NCBI GenBank assembly: GCA_965279195.1
Contig: CBDIHP010000029.1
Location: 55,025-119,024, forward strand
Direction of reading: 5' to 3'
Source: CBDIHP01 sp965279195
GTDB lineage: Bacteria; Planctomycetota; Planctomycetia; Isosphaerales; Isosphaeraceae
Length of the DNA stretch: 64,000 nt
Shown here: piece by piece, positions 47,331 through 55,677 of the stretch
Layout of the letters: every line of letters begins with the position of its first letter
How positions within the stretch are numbered: the stretch's first letter is position 1
The notes under the pieces: model-generated
What the model saw: only the letters and a program-made list of their open reading frames with translations
The model's database searches: none
Told to the model about the DNA's origin: nothing
Made by a program: the position numbers and the translations under genes

Positions 47331-47804
47331 ATGGCCGGTTCCGCAGGCGGGAACGAGCTCAAGGCCGAGCCCAACCTGACCCCCTTGCTCGACGTCGTGT
47401 TCCAGTTGATCACGTTCTTCATGCTCGTGATCAACTTCAGCAGCGACAACTTCGACCTCCGCATCAAGCTCCCCGTGGCCGGGTCCGCCCGGCCGCTGGA
47501 CGACGCTTCGAAGGCCAATGAGGATCGCCTGATCCTCAACATCGACAAGGACGGGCACCTCCTCTTCAACGGGGCGACCCTGACTCAGGACCAGGCGATC
47601 GACAAGATCAAGCTCCAGGCCCTGTTCGTCCGCAACAGCGCGAAGGTCACCGGCGTGAAGGTCGACGGGCCGGAAGGCCTGCCGACGCGGGTGGTGATCC
47701 GGGCCGACCGCGACACGCCGTTCTCGGCGTTCTACGGCCTGGTGAGCGCCTGCCAGACCAACGGCTTCCACAAGTTCGACCTCAAGGCCATGACCAGCCA
47801 GTGA
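47331..47804 (+). CDS. ExbD/TolR-family protein 1
   Basis: The product has 157 residues. It has one N-terminal membrane helix in the order NLTPLLDVVFQLITFFMLV, which contains the key aspartate of ExbD/TolR (PLLDVVF), and a periplasmic domain ending in RVVIRADRDTPFSAFYGLV. The ATG at 47331 has GGGAG at 47318-47322; a TTG at 47316 is an alternative. It forms an operon with the ExbB-like gene before it and a second ExbD-like gene after it. Confidence 0.9.
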   Translation: MAGSAGGNELKAEPNLTPLLDVVFQLITFFMLVINFSSDNFDLRIKLPVAGSARPLDDASKANEDRLILNIDKDGHLLFNGATLTQDQAIDKIKLQALFVRNSAKVTGVKVDGPEGLPTRVVIRADRDTPFSAFYGLVSACQTNGFHKFDLKAMTSQ

Positions 47805-47822
47805 GCACTGATTTCGATAGAG

Positions 47823-47888
47823 GATGGGTCATGCGTGATGGGTGAGCCTGTCAGAAAACCCTGCTGAACCCATTACCCATCACCCATC
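47823..47888. repeat. GATGGGT hairpin between the two exbD-like genes
   Basis: GATGGGTCATGCGTGATGGG at 47823-47842 and ACCCATTACCCATCACCCAT at 47868-47887 are imperfect inverted copies. The same heptamer structure occurs at 47212-47306. It may adjust expression within the operon. Confidence 0.5.
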
Positions 47889-47917
47889 TGCATTCCCGAG
47901 GGGGAGACGGTCACGCC

Positions 47918-48403
47918 ATGAAGAAGATGCGGGCCATGGAGATTGAGATCCCGGTCACGCCCATGCTCGACATGGCGTTCCAGCTCCTCACCTTCTTCAT
48001 CCTCACCTACCGACCCGCGCCGGCGGAGGGGCAGTTCGCCATGAACCTGCTCCCCGCCCAGGCGGCCACGCGGATGGACACGCCCCCCTCGACCGAGGCG
48101 TCCAGCAATGACCTACCCGCCGGCCTCCGAACCCTGCCGACCACGCTCAGCGCCGGGCCGAACGGGCTGATCTCCAAGATCACCCTCGGCGAGAACACGA
48201 TGGCCGACCTCGCCCAGCTGGACAAGGACCTGAGCGCCATCGTCAAGGACCCGACCCTGCCGTTCGACCAGACCGTCATCAAGGTCGACCCCTCGCTTCG
48301 CTACTCCGAGCTGATCAAGGTCGTCGACGTCTTCTCGAAATACATGAACAAGATCAGTTTCGAGGAACTCGGCACCGGCGGCGCCGAAGGTCCGATCCCG
48401 TGA
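47918..48403 (+). CDS. ExbD/TolR-family protein 2
   Basis: The product has 161 residues. The membrane helix carries IPVTPMLDMAFQLLTFFILT, again with the conserved proline and aspartate. The periplasmic part ends TVIKVDPSLRYSELIKVVDV. It differs strongly from ExbD 1 outside the helix, so the two may form a heterodimer. The stop overlaps the GTG of the next gene (48400-48403). Confidence 0.88.
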   Translation: MKKMRAMEIEIPVTPMLDMAFQLLTFFILTYRPAPAEGQFAMNLLPAQAATRMDTPPSTEASSNDLPAGLRTLPTTLSAGPNGLISKITLGENTMADLAQLDKDLSAIVKDPTLPFDQTVIKVDPSLRYSELIKVVDVFSKYMNKISFEELGTGGAEGPIP

Positions 48404-49308
48404 GCCGTCGCGAGCGGAAGGACGACGAGGGGCGTCCGGGGTTCTTCCGGGGGTCGGAATTCCCAAGGCTCCTGATCCTGTCGGGAATCGTCCTCGCCGG
48501 GTGGGTCGTCGTCTGGGGCTACGCCCGGCGTCCCGCGTCCGAGCCCCCGCAGGTCAAGCGGGTCGAGGATACCCGGCCGATCGTGGCCGAGACGTCGGTC
48601 GAGTTCCAGGCCCTCCGCGACAAGGCCCCGCTCAACTTCCGCGAGAACGCCGGCTACGCCCTCTTGCTCGAACGGGCGCGCGGGAAGACCGCCGCCGATC
48701 TGTCGAAGGAGGCCCGCTCGGACCTCCTCTTCACCCACTTCTGGGAGCGGCCCGACAAGTACCGGGGCGTCCCCGCCCGGCTCGAAGGGACCGCGCTCAA
48801 GGTCCTGACCTACGACGTGAACCCGATGCTCGTCCCCAGGGGGCGGGTCTACGAGATCTGGTTCGTCACCGCCGAGAGCCGCCGCTATCCCTACGTGATC
48901 GTCGTCGAAGAGCCGCCGCCCGGCCTCCCGGTGGGGGACAACCTCAACGAACTGATCGCGGCCGAGGGTTACTTCTTCAAGCTCCTGGGCTATTCGGCGG
49001 GCGATGCCCCACGCGCGGCCCCGATGTTCGTGGGCAAGCTCCAGTGGTTCCCTCGCAAGGAGGGGCCGGTCGGCGGCGGGCAGGGGATCCTCCGGAGCTT
49101 CAACGGGTTGGCCTTGGCCGTCCTGGTCGCCCTGGTGGTCTACGTGGGATTCCGCATGTATTTCCAGTATCGTCGCTTCATCGGGAAATCCGGGCGCATC
49201 CGGACGGTCCTCGACCGCTCCCCTGACGAAGACGCGAACCCCGAGGTCGTGGGGGATTTCCTGCGGACTCTGGAGAATCCCGACGAGGAGCCGGGCCCCG
49301 ATGCCTGA
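48400..49308 (+). CDS. Hypothetical double-pass membrane protein of the ExbBD operon
   Basis: The product has 302 residues and starts with GTG in an overlap with ExbD 2. One membrane helix lies at about 24-43 (LLILSGIVLAGWVVVWGYA) and another at ~230-255 (SFNGLALAVLVALVVYVGFR). Between them is an exported domain of ~190 residues (APLNFRENAGYALLLERARG, VPARLEGTALKVLTYD, YVIVVEEPPPGLPVGDN). The C-terminal ~45 residues are cytosolic. I do not recognise the family. Its position suggests a periplasmic partner of the ExbB/ExbD channel. Confidence 0.75.
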   Translation: MSRRERKDDEGRPGFFRGSEFPRLLILSGIVLAGWVVVWGYARRPASEPPQVKRVEDTRPIVAETSVEFQALRDKAPLNFRENAGYALLLERARGKTAADLSKEARSDLLFTHFWERPDKYRGVPARLEGTALKVLTYDVNPMLVPRGRVYEIWFVTAESRRYPYVIVVEEPPPGLPVGDNLNELIAAEGYFFKLLGYSAGDAPRAAPMFVGKLQWFPRKEGPVGGGQGILRSFNGLALAVLVALVVYVGFRMYFQYRRFIGKSGRIRTVLDRSPDEDANPEVVGDFLRTLENPDEEPGPDA

Positions 49309-49503
49309 GCCGGTTGGACTTGACCGTTGCGGCATATCCTGGCGGGGCTCAGGTTTCTGTGGTTTGCCCAGGGGCCCCGGTCGAGACGAACGATTCGGCC
49401 CGAAACCATCGCCACTCCGGGGAAATCGGCCTAGCTGAACCGTCCGGAACCCGCTAGGATTCGACGCGCCGGGGGCTCTAACCCGGCTTCGTTATGGTCC
49501 GTC

Positions 49504-50670
49504 ATGGAGGACGGGATGAAGGCACTCGCGCTGGTGGAGGCGCGGAACCACGTCTGCTGCCGTTACCGGGTTCGCGCCTTCGAACCCGCGCTCTCGGCCG
49601 CAGGGTGGTCCCTCACGATCGAACCGGTCGCCCGCGGCGGCGTCGGTCGACTCCTCCAGCTCGTCCGCGCGTCCTCCTACGACTCCATCCTGATCCAGCG
49701 CAAGCTCTTGCCGGGATGGCAGTTGCGGGAACTCCGGCGGCGCACGGCGCACCTCGTCTTCGACTTCGACGACGCCATCCTCTACCGCGACTCCTACGAC
49801 CCTCGCGGGCCCCACTGCCGCCGGCGCTACGAGCGCTTCGAGCGGACGATCCGGCTCTCGGATATGGTCATCGCGGGGAATCATTTCCTGGCCGACTGCG
49901 CGATCAAGGCCGGGGCGCACCCGTCGCGGGTCCAGGTGATCCCGACCTGCGTCAACACGAACAAGTACGCCCCGCACGTCGTGACCGAGCGTCGCGAGCG
50001 GCCGGGGCTGGAACTCGTCTGGATCGGCTCGACGAGCACGCTTGCCGGCCTGGAACAGCAACGGACACTGTGGGAACGCCTCGGCCGGGAGATCCCCGGC
50101 GCGAGGCTGCGGCTCGTCTGCGACCGCTTCCTCCGGTTCGACCCCCTGCCGGTCCTGGAAGTCATCTGGAACGAGCGGACCGAGGCGGCCGACATCGCCG
50201 GGGCCGACGTCGGCATGAGCTGGGTCCCCGACGACCTCTGGAGCCGGGGCAAGTGCGGGCTGAAGGTCCTCCAGTACCAGGCGGCGGGGCTGCCGGTGCT
50301 GGCGAATCCGGTCGGCGTCCACCCCGAGATGATCGACTCGGGCATCAACGGGATCCTCGTCTCGAACCCCGAGGAGTGGCTCGAAGCGGCCCGCTTGCTG
50401 GCGAGCGACCCCGAGCTTCGCCAGAAGATGGGCGAGGCCGCGCGGGAGTCGGCGACCTCGGGTTATTCGGTGGACGCCTGGTCGAAGTCGTTCGTCGCGG
50501 CGGTGACGGGCGTCGAGGCGACCGCCCCGAAGCGGTCTCAGTGGTGGCCTGGGAAGTCGGAGCAACCCGCCCCCCTGGCGATCGGCCGCGCAAATGGGCG
50601 CTGGGAGTCCGACGCGTCGGCCCCCACGTTTCCCTGCGGCCGGGGGACCACCGACGAGGCGGCCACCTGA
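49504..50670 (+). CDS. Glycosyltransferase, GT4-like
   Basis: The product has 388 residues with a GT-B layout. The N-terminal half has NHVCCRYRVRAFEPALSAAG and FDFDDAILYRDSYDPRG; the C-terminal half has LELVWIGSTSTLAGLEQQRT, ADVGMSWVPDDLWSRGKCGL and VLQYQAAGLPVLANPVGVHPE, the typical nucleotide-sugar site of family 4. The last ~50 residues are low complexity. It is followed after 1 bp by the double kinase gene, so the two are one unit. It probably adds sugar to an envelope glycan. Confidence 0.85.
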   Translation: MEDGMKALALVEARNHVCCRYRVRAFEPALSAAGWSLTIEPVARGGVGRLLQLVRASSYDSILIQRKLLPGWQLRELRRRTAHLVFDFDDAILYRDSYDPRGPHCRRRYERFERTIRLSDMVIAGNHFLADCAIKAGAHPSRVQVIPTCVNTNKYAPHVVTERRERPGLELVWIGSTSTLAGLEQQRTLWERLGREIPGARLRLVCDRFLRFDPLPVLEVIWNERTEAADIAGADVGMSWVPDDLWSRGKCGLKVLQYQAAGLPVLANPVGVHPEMIDSGINGILVSNPEEWLEAARLLASDPELRQKMGEAARESATSGYSVDAWSKSFVAAVTGVEATAPKRSQWWPGKSEQPAPLAIGRANGRWESDASAPTFPCGRGTTDEAAT

Positions 50671-50671
50671 G

Positions 50672-52510
50672 ATGAGCACCCCCCACATGCCTCGTCGCAA
50701 TGCCGAGCACGCGAAGGGAGTGGCCTCGCTCACGGGAGCGGGGAAGGCCCCCGCGCGTTCGCCCTTCGGCGAGGATCATCGCAAGGCCGACCCCTGCCCG
50801 GGCTGGACCCGTTCGCAGTCGGACGAGTTCGCCTGGTGGGTCCGGGGCGACTGGTCCGAGGCCCTCGTCGACGAGCAGGGGCTCAAGCTCGACCGCTGGC
50901 GCGAGTCCGGCCGGCTCTCGACCGTGAAGACCGGCCCGCACCGCGTCGTCTACCGCGCGGATTTGCCCGAAGGCTCGGTCTTCGTCAAGCACTTCCTCGT
51001 GCCGAACCTCCGGGCCAAGCTGCGGCAGTGGTTCCGACGCGGCAAGGGCCGCAACGAAGGCAGCCGCGCGGCCAAGCTCGCCGAGATCGGCGTCCCGACC
51101 ATCACGCCGATCGCCCTCGGCGAGCGTCGGGTGAACCGATTCCTGTTCGAGAATTTCCTGATCACCCAGGCGATCCCCGACACGCTCCCGCTGGACAACT
51201 TCTTCGAGCAGCGGCTGCCGACGTTCACGCCCGAGCGGCAGGAGACGTTCCGCCGGGCCCTGCTGCGGTCGCTCGCCGACCTCACGGCGAAGCTCCACGA
51301 CGCCGGCATCGTCCACCTCGACTTCCACCCCGGGAACCTGCTCATCCAGCTCCGGCCGGACGACACCTTCCACCTGGCGGTCATCGACCTCGACGCCTTG
51401 CGCGTGTCGCGGCGGATCTCGTGGAACGAGGCGAGGAAGAACCTGGCGCGACTCGACCACTTTTTCTGGGTCCGCTCCGATCGTCTCGACCGCTACCGGT
51501 TCCTGGTGGCGTATCTGAAGGCCCGACGCGGCCCGAGGCCGGACGCCCGGTCGTTCGCGCTCCAGATCGAGCAGGAGACCCGCGCCTGGGCCGAGCGGCT
51601 CTGGCGGCGCTGGGGGCGTCGCTGCTGGGGCCGGAATAAGTACTTCGACCGCATCGGCAATCGCGACTACCGGGCCTACATCTCGCGCGACCTCGACCCC
51701 CGGTTGGCGAGAGAACTCCTCGGCGATCCCGAGGCCCCGCTCCTCGGCCGCGACACCCGGATCCTCAAGGATTCGAGCACCGCGCTGGTGGCCGAGTTGC
51801 AGATGCCCGTCCAGGGCATGCCGACGCCGGTGATCTACAAGAAATTCCGAGTCCGGGGCTGGTTCGAACTGGTCCTGAACCGCCTGCGACCGTCGCCCGC
51901 CGAGCGAGCGTGGCAGGGCGGACAGCACCTGCGGAGCAGGGGGATCCCCACGCCCCAGAATCTGGCCTACGTCTGCGAGACCCCCCTGCGTTGGCTCGGG
52001 CCCTTGCGTCGGCTGTTCCCATCGACGGCCTATGTGTTGATGGTCAAGGCCGAGCCCTCCGTGCCGCTCAGCGACTACATCCGGGCCGAGATGGTCGCGA
52101 TGGACCACGCCGCCCGGCGCGGCCGGATCGATGCCATCCTGCCCTCGCTCGCCCGACTGATCCGCGACCTGCACGAGCGGTCGCTGTCGCACCGCGACCT
52201 CAAGGCGGCGAACGTGCTGCTGCTGGGGGATCGGTTCGCCGACAGCCGCCTGAGTCTGATCGATCTCGTCGGGGTCGCGCTGGAGCATCCGCTCTCGGAG
52301 GGGCGTCGGTTGCAGAACCTCGCCCGGCTCCAGCTCAGCCTGGAGACGACGCCCGGATTGACGCGGACCGACTCGCTCCGATTCCTCCGGATGTATCTGC
52401 CCGACGGGCTCTCGAATCGAGAGGCGTGGAAGTCGTCGTGGCGGGGGATCGTCCGACTGATGGAGAAGAAGCGTCGGAAGAACCTCCGTCGGGGCCGGCC
52501 GATCTCCTGA
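50672..52510 (+). CDS. Double WaaP/Kdo-kinase-like protein
   Basis: The product has 612 residues and two kinase domains in tandem, both of the lipopolysaccharide kinase (WaaP/KdkA) class. The first (~60-310) has VFVKHFLVPNLRAKLRQWFR (Lys) and HDAGIVHLDFHPGNLLIQLR (catalytic loop) with VIDLDALRV (metal Asp). The second (~350-600) has VIYKKFRVRGWFELVLNRL, then DLHERSLSHRDLKAANVLLL and SLIDLVGVAL. Each has the needed Asp and Asn. The fusion of two such domains is unusual. In the gene set with the glycosyltransferase it may phosphorylate sugars in an envelope glycolipid. Confidence 0.85.
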   Translation: MSTPHMPRRNAEHAKGVASLTGAGKAPARSPFGEDHRKADPCPGWTRSQSDEFAWWVRGDWSEALVDEQGLKLDRWRESGRLSTVKTGPHRVVYRADLPEGSVFVKHFLVPNLRAKLRQWFRRGKGRNEGSRAAKLAEIGVPTITPIALGERRVNRFLFENFLITQAIPDTLPLDNFFEQRLPTFTPERQETFRRALLRSLADLTAKLHDAGIVHLDFHPGNLLIQLRPDDTFHLAVIDLDALRVSRRISWNEARKNLARLDHFFWVRSDRLDRYRFLVAYLKARRGPRPDARSFALQIEQETRAWAERLWRRWGRRCWGRNKYFDRIGNRDYRAYISRDLDPRLARELLGDPEAPLLGRDTRILKDSSTALVAELQMPVQGMPTPVIYKKFRVRGWFELVLNRLRPSPAERAWQGGQHLRSRGIPTPQNLAYVCETPLRWLGPLRRLFPSTAYVLMVKAEPSVPLSDYIRAEMVAMDHAARRGRIDAILPSLARLIRDLHERSLSHRDLKAANVLLLGDRFADSRLSLIDLVGVALEHPLSEGRRLQNLARLQLSLETTPGLTRTDSLRFLRMYLPDGLSNREAWKSSWRGIVRLMEKKRRKNLRRGRPIS

Positions 52511-52563
52511 AGGTCGCCGGAGGATCCGCCCCGAAGGGTCGTGCGTGCAGGGAGGCCACTTCG

Positions 52564-53529
52564 ATGAACCCGCGACGTCCGCGACCCCTATCCTTCCGGC
52601 GGATGGCGTTGGTGTTCGTCCTCGCCTCGACGTTGGGCGGCGTCGGCTGCGCCACCGGGGGCGTAAGGGCGAAGACACTCGTCCCGACCCTGTTCCAGAC
52701 GCCGACCGGCCCGTTCGTCGTCTTCACCAACTTCCCGATGGAGAAGGACGCCTCGCAGATCCAGCAACTCAGGCAGCTGGAGCGTCAGGTGGAGGACACC
52801 CTCGGCCTGACCGTCCGCGAGGATCTCGCCCCGATCGAGGTCTACATCCTCGACGACCGCGAGACCTACGAGCACTTCCTGGCCACGCACTACCCGAGCC
52901 TCCCCGCGCGTCGGGCGTTCTTCCTGGCAAACGGCCACAAGCGGGTCGTCTATACCTTCAAGGGCGAGCGGCTCGATGAGGATCTCCGCCACGAGGCGAC
53001 GCACGCGCTCCTGAACATGGCCATCGGCGACATGCCGCTCTGGCTGGACGAGGGCCTGGCCGAGTACTTCGAGTCCACCGCCGACCGCACCGGCTGGAAC
53101 CCCGAGCACATCCAGAGGCTCCCCGGCGACCTCAGCGGCCGCTGGACCCCGGACCTCAAGCGGCTGGAGTCGTTCAAGAACGTCAAGGAGATGACCCCGC
53201 GCGACTATCGGGAGTCGTGGGCCTGGGTCCATTTCCTGCTGAACGACTCGGCCGAGAACAAGACGATCCTGCTCGGCTACCTGGGCGACCTCCGCACCGA
53301 ACCCCACCCGCGTCCCCTGTCCCAGCGCCTCCCCGGCGGCCCCGGCACACCGCAGCGACTCATGTCCCACCTCCGGAACATCCACCAGCCCGCCCTGACC
53401 GAGGCCCGCCCCGCTCCCCGCTCGGGCCCTACCGTCCGGCTCCAGAATAGCCCCGCCCCCGATGCCGTGGAGCCTGCCCCGCGCAAGAAGGGATTTTTCC
53501 AGAAGGTGCGATCCTTCCTGGGATTTTGA
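52564..53529 (+). CDS. DUF1570-like lipoprotein, putative metallopeptidase
   Basis: The product has 321 residues and a lipoprotein signal (LASTLGGVGCATGG, lipobox Cys near residue 29). The central part has LRHEATHALLNMAIGDMPLW with a zinc-binding H-E-x-T-H and LDEGLAEYFES, in which the glutamate (DEGLAEYF) is the third ligand, as in gluzincin families. This layout is typical of the DUF1570-type proteins of planctomycetes. The C-terminal part is proline-rich and ends in a basic stretch. It follows the kinase gene by 53 bp. Activity has not been shown for this type. Confidence 0.8.
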   Translation: MNPRRPRPLSFRRMALVFVLASTLGGVGCATGGVRAKTLVPTLFQTPTGPFVVFTNFPMEKDASQIQQLRQLERQVEDTLGLTVREDLAPIEVYILDDRETYEHFLATHYPSLPARRAFFLANGHKRVVYTFKGERLDEDLRHEATHALLNMAIGDMPLWLDEGLAEYFESTADRTGWNPEHIQRLPGDLSGRWTPDLKRLESFKNVKEMTPRDYRESWAWVHFLLNDSAENKTILLGYLGDLRTEPHPRPLSQRLPGGPGTPQRLMSHLRNIHQPALTEARPAPRSGPTVRLQNSPAPDAVEPAPRKKGFFQKVRSFLGF

Positions 53530-53622
53530 GGCGGCCGACTCCTGCATCATGTCGCCTTGCGATCGGGGCGTCCTGCGCTGACCTATGCCGCTCTACCGAA
53601 GATAAGGAGTGGTGGCTTCGGG

Positions 53623-53982
53623 CTATTTCTTCGCCTCGATCGGCAAGCGATCGATCTTGGCCGCGACGATGAAGTCGTTCTCGGACAGGCCGGCGATGGC
53701 GTGGGTGGTGAGTTCGACGGTGACGTTGCGGTAGCCTTCGAGACGCAGGTCGGGGTGGTGGCCTTCTTCCTCGGCGAGCCTGGCGATCGCGTTGAAGAAG
53801 TCGATGCCCGCCTGGAAACTTCGGGCCTTCCAGTGGCGGACGATCTTCGAGCCGTCCTCGGAGACGGACCAGTCGGGGAGGGCCTTCAAGAGGTCGGCGA
53901 CCTGCTCGGCCGAGAGCGGGGGCACGCCCCCTTCGCAGGGGACGCAGCGTCGGGATCGGAGTGACTCGGCGGTGTCAGTCAT
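53623..53982 (-). CDS. Pterin-4a-carbinolamine dehydratase
   Basis: The product has 119 residues. It has LSAEQVADLLKALPDWSVSE, then the active site region AEEEGHHPDLRLEGYRNVTV (conserved His-His-Pro) and ELTTHAIAGLSENDFIVAAKID. This is the PCD/PhhB/DCoH family, which dehydrates 4a-hydroxytetrahydropterin made by aromatic amino acid hydroxylases. The ATG at 53982 was chosen; the open frame further upstream has no similarity. No phenylalanine hydroxylase gene is in the window. It is convergent with the peptidase gene. Confidence 0.92.
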   Translation of the reverse strand: MTDTAESLRSRRCVPCEGGVPPLSAEQVADLLKALPDWSVSEDGSKIVRHWKARSFQAGIDFFNAIARLAEEEGHHPDLRLEGYRNVTVELTTHAIAGLSENDFIVAAKIDRLPIEAKK

Positions 53983-54136
53983 GGTCGACTCGGCCCCCTC
54001 GGGATTTCCGGTAAGAAGTGTCGAAGTGAGGCGAATGCCTCTGTGTCGCTGAATCGGCCGGGGGACGCCCGGCGCCGTGGTAGGATACCCTTGAAAATCG
54101 CATGCCCTCCGCGGGAGAGGGCCGAACAATCGATCC

Positions 54137-55330
54137 ATGTCTCAAGCGGGGCCGGCCCGACTCAACCGGCCGTCAAAAAGGGTTCGGTGCGCCATGATCA
54201 TGTCCGGCCTGTCCGGCAACGAATTGTACTGCCTGGCCCAGAAGGGGTGGACCCCGGGCAACATCGTGGTCGGCAACAGCGTGTATTCGCTCGGCGTGAT
54301 CCGGTCGTTCACCAGCAGCCTCCGTACCCTGGCCGGCGGCGAGGTCGGCAGTATCACCAGCCTGATCAACGACGGCCGCCACGCCGCCATCAGCCGGCTG
54401 GAGCAGGAGGCCCACCGCGAGGGGATGCAAGGGCTCACTGGCGTGACGTCGGAACTCAAGCAGCTCACCGGCCTCGTCGAGTTCCTCGCGATCGGCTCGG
54501 CGATCCGGTCCGAGGGGGATTCCCACTTCTTCTCGACGGCCTGCACCGGGCAGGAGCTGTACTGCTTCCTCGACGCCGGCTACCAGCCCCGTAGCTTCGT
54601 GATCGGCAACGTCGCCTACGCCCTCGGCGTCGGCCGGGGGATCCTCGGCTCCTTGCGGCTGACCGTCCGGGGCGAGGTGAAGGAATTCTCCGACCTCTAC
54701 AACCACACCCGCCACCTGGCGCTCGAACGCATCGAGATCGAGGCGGGTTTGAAGGGTTGCAACTCGGTCGTCGACATCACCACGAGGATCCTCCCGTTCG
54801 GCCCGGGCGTCCGCGAGATGCTCATGGTCGGCACCGGCTCGTTCAACCCGGCGCTCGAGAAGTCCACCCGGCCCGTGACCTCGGAGCTGACCGGCGAGGA
54901 ACTCTGGAACCTCACCCAGCTCGGCTACGCCCCGGTGCGGCTGGTACTGGGGACGTCGGTCTACTCGCTCGGGTTCCTGGGCGGGATCTCGGCCTTCTTC
55001 AAGTCCCTGGGACGCGGGGAGATCAACGAGATCACCCGCCTGATCTACGACGCCCGCGAGAACTGCCTCCGCCACATCCAGGACGAGGCCGTCTCGATCA
55101 ACGCCGACGGCGTCATCGGCATCAAGGTGTTCGTCTACGAGATCGGCAGCGGCCTGGTCGAGGTCATGGCCGTCGGCACCGCGATCAAGCGGAATCCCAA
55201 CGTCCGGGTCGAGAGCAGCCAGCTCATCCCCCAGGCCATCATCCGCGACCGCGACACCTTCTTCGACGACGCCGGCCCGACCGACTTCTCCAACCCCATG
55301 CAGAAGGCCCGCAACCTCGCACGGGCCTGA
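54137..55330 (+). CDS. Triple YbjQ/UPF0145-like repeat protein
   Basis: The product has 397 residues made of three repeats of ~110 residues (from ~22, ~135 and ~250). Each begins with an ELYC/ELWNL segment and an x-x-G-x-S/A-V-Y-S/A-L-G motif, and continues with a helix (RHAAISRLEQEAHREGMQGL and its counterparts) and a beta stretch ending V-x-x-V/I-G-T/S-A. This is the pattern of YbjQ/UPF0145 domains, which form pentamers and are described as possibly metal-binding. A protein with three copies is uncommon. An ATG at 54194 is an alternative start, and the 19 residues before it are poorly conserved in style. Confidence 0.7.
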   Translation: MSQAGPARLNRPSKRVRCAMIMSGLSGNELYCLAQKGWTPGNIVVGNSVYSLGVIRSFTSSLRTLAGGEVGSITSLINDGRHAAISRLEQEAHREGMQGLTGVTSELKQLTGLVEFLAIGSAIRSEGDSHFFSTACTGQELYCFLDAGYQPRSFVIGNVAYALGVGRGILGSLRLTVRGEVKEFSDLYNHTRHLALERIEIEAGLKGCNSVVDITTRILPFGPGVREMLMVGTGSFNPALEKSTRPVTSELTGEELWNLTQLGYAPVRLVLGTSVYSLGFLGGISAFFKSLGRGEINEITRLIYDARENCLRHIQDEAVSINADGVIGIKVFVYEIGSGLVEVMAVGTAIKRNPNVRVESSQLIPQAIIRDRDTFFDDAGPTDFSNPMQKARNLARA

Positions 55331-55350
55331 TTTGAAGAATCCTGGCACAC

Positions 55351-55395
55351 CTCGTGGCGTGCATCCCATCTCGTCAATGGGATGCACGCCACGAG
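55351..55395 (+). terminator. 18-bp perfect hairpin after the YbjQ-like gene
   Basis: CTCGTGGCGTGCATCCCA (55351-55368) and its exact reverse complement (55378-55395) enclose 9 bases. It starts 20 bp after the stop. CGTTTCTTCC follows, a weak T-run. It is a likely terminator or a REP-like element. Confidence 0.6.
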
Positions 55396-55442
55396 CGTTT
55401 CTTCCCGGATCTGATCATGCGGTTCAGCGCGGCATCCGATGG

Positions 55443-55502
55443 GGGCGGCATCGGGAGATGCTCGCCCTGCGCATCGCCGGGGTTTCGCGGACGAAACCCC
55501 GG
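55443..55502. repeat. Half copy of palindrome family B, followed by a hairpin
   Basis: 55443-55467 is identical to the 25-bp arm at 39826-39850. Directly after it an 11-bp stem (CCGGGGTTTCG at 55477-55487, pairing with 55492-55502) forms a separate hairpin. The remainder of the gap from 55331 to 55677 holds nothing else. Confidence 0.55.
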
Positions 55503-55677
55503 GCACCCTTGCCTGTCCATCGGCGGGGGCTCCCCGGTTTCGGCCGGTTGCAGGAGGCAGGGCCGTGTCGTAAATTGATCACGCTCACAAGGTTTGCGCA
55601 GGACGGCGGGAGGCGGGAGGGCCCATGACACCGGGCCCTTCGTGGGCCCCCGCGCCGTCGGCCAGGGGGGACGACCG

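Noticed and set aside
47212..47888. Repeated GATGGGT clusters as a CRISPR array or tandem repeat locus
   Set aside because: The copies are short, irregular and inverted, with no regular spacers; no cas genes are present in the window.
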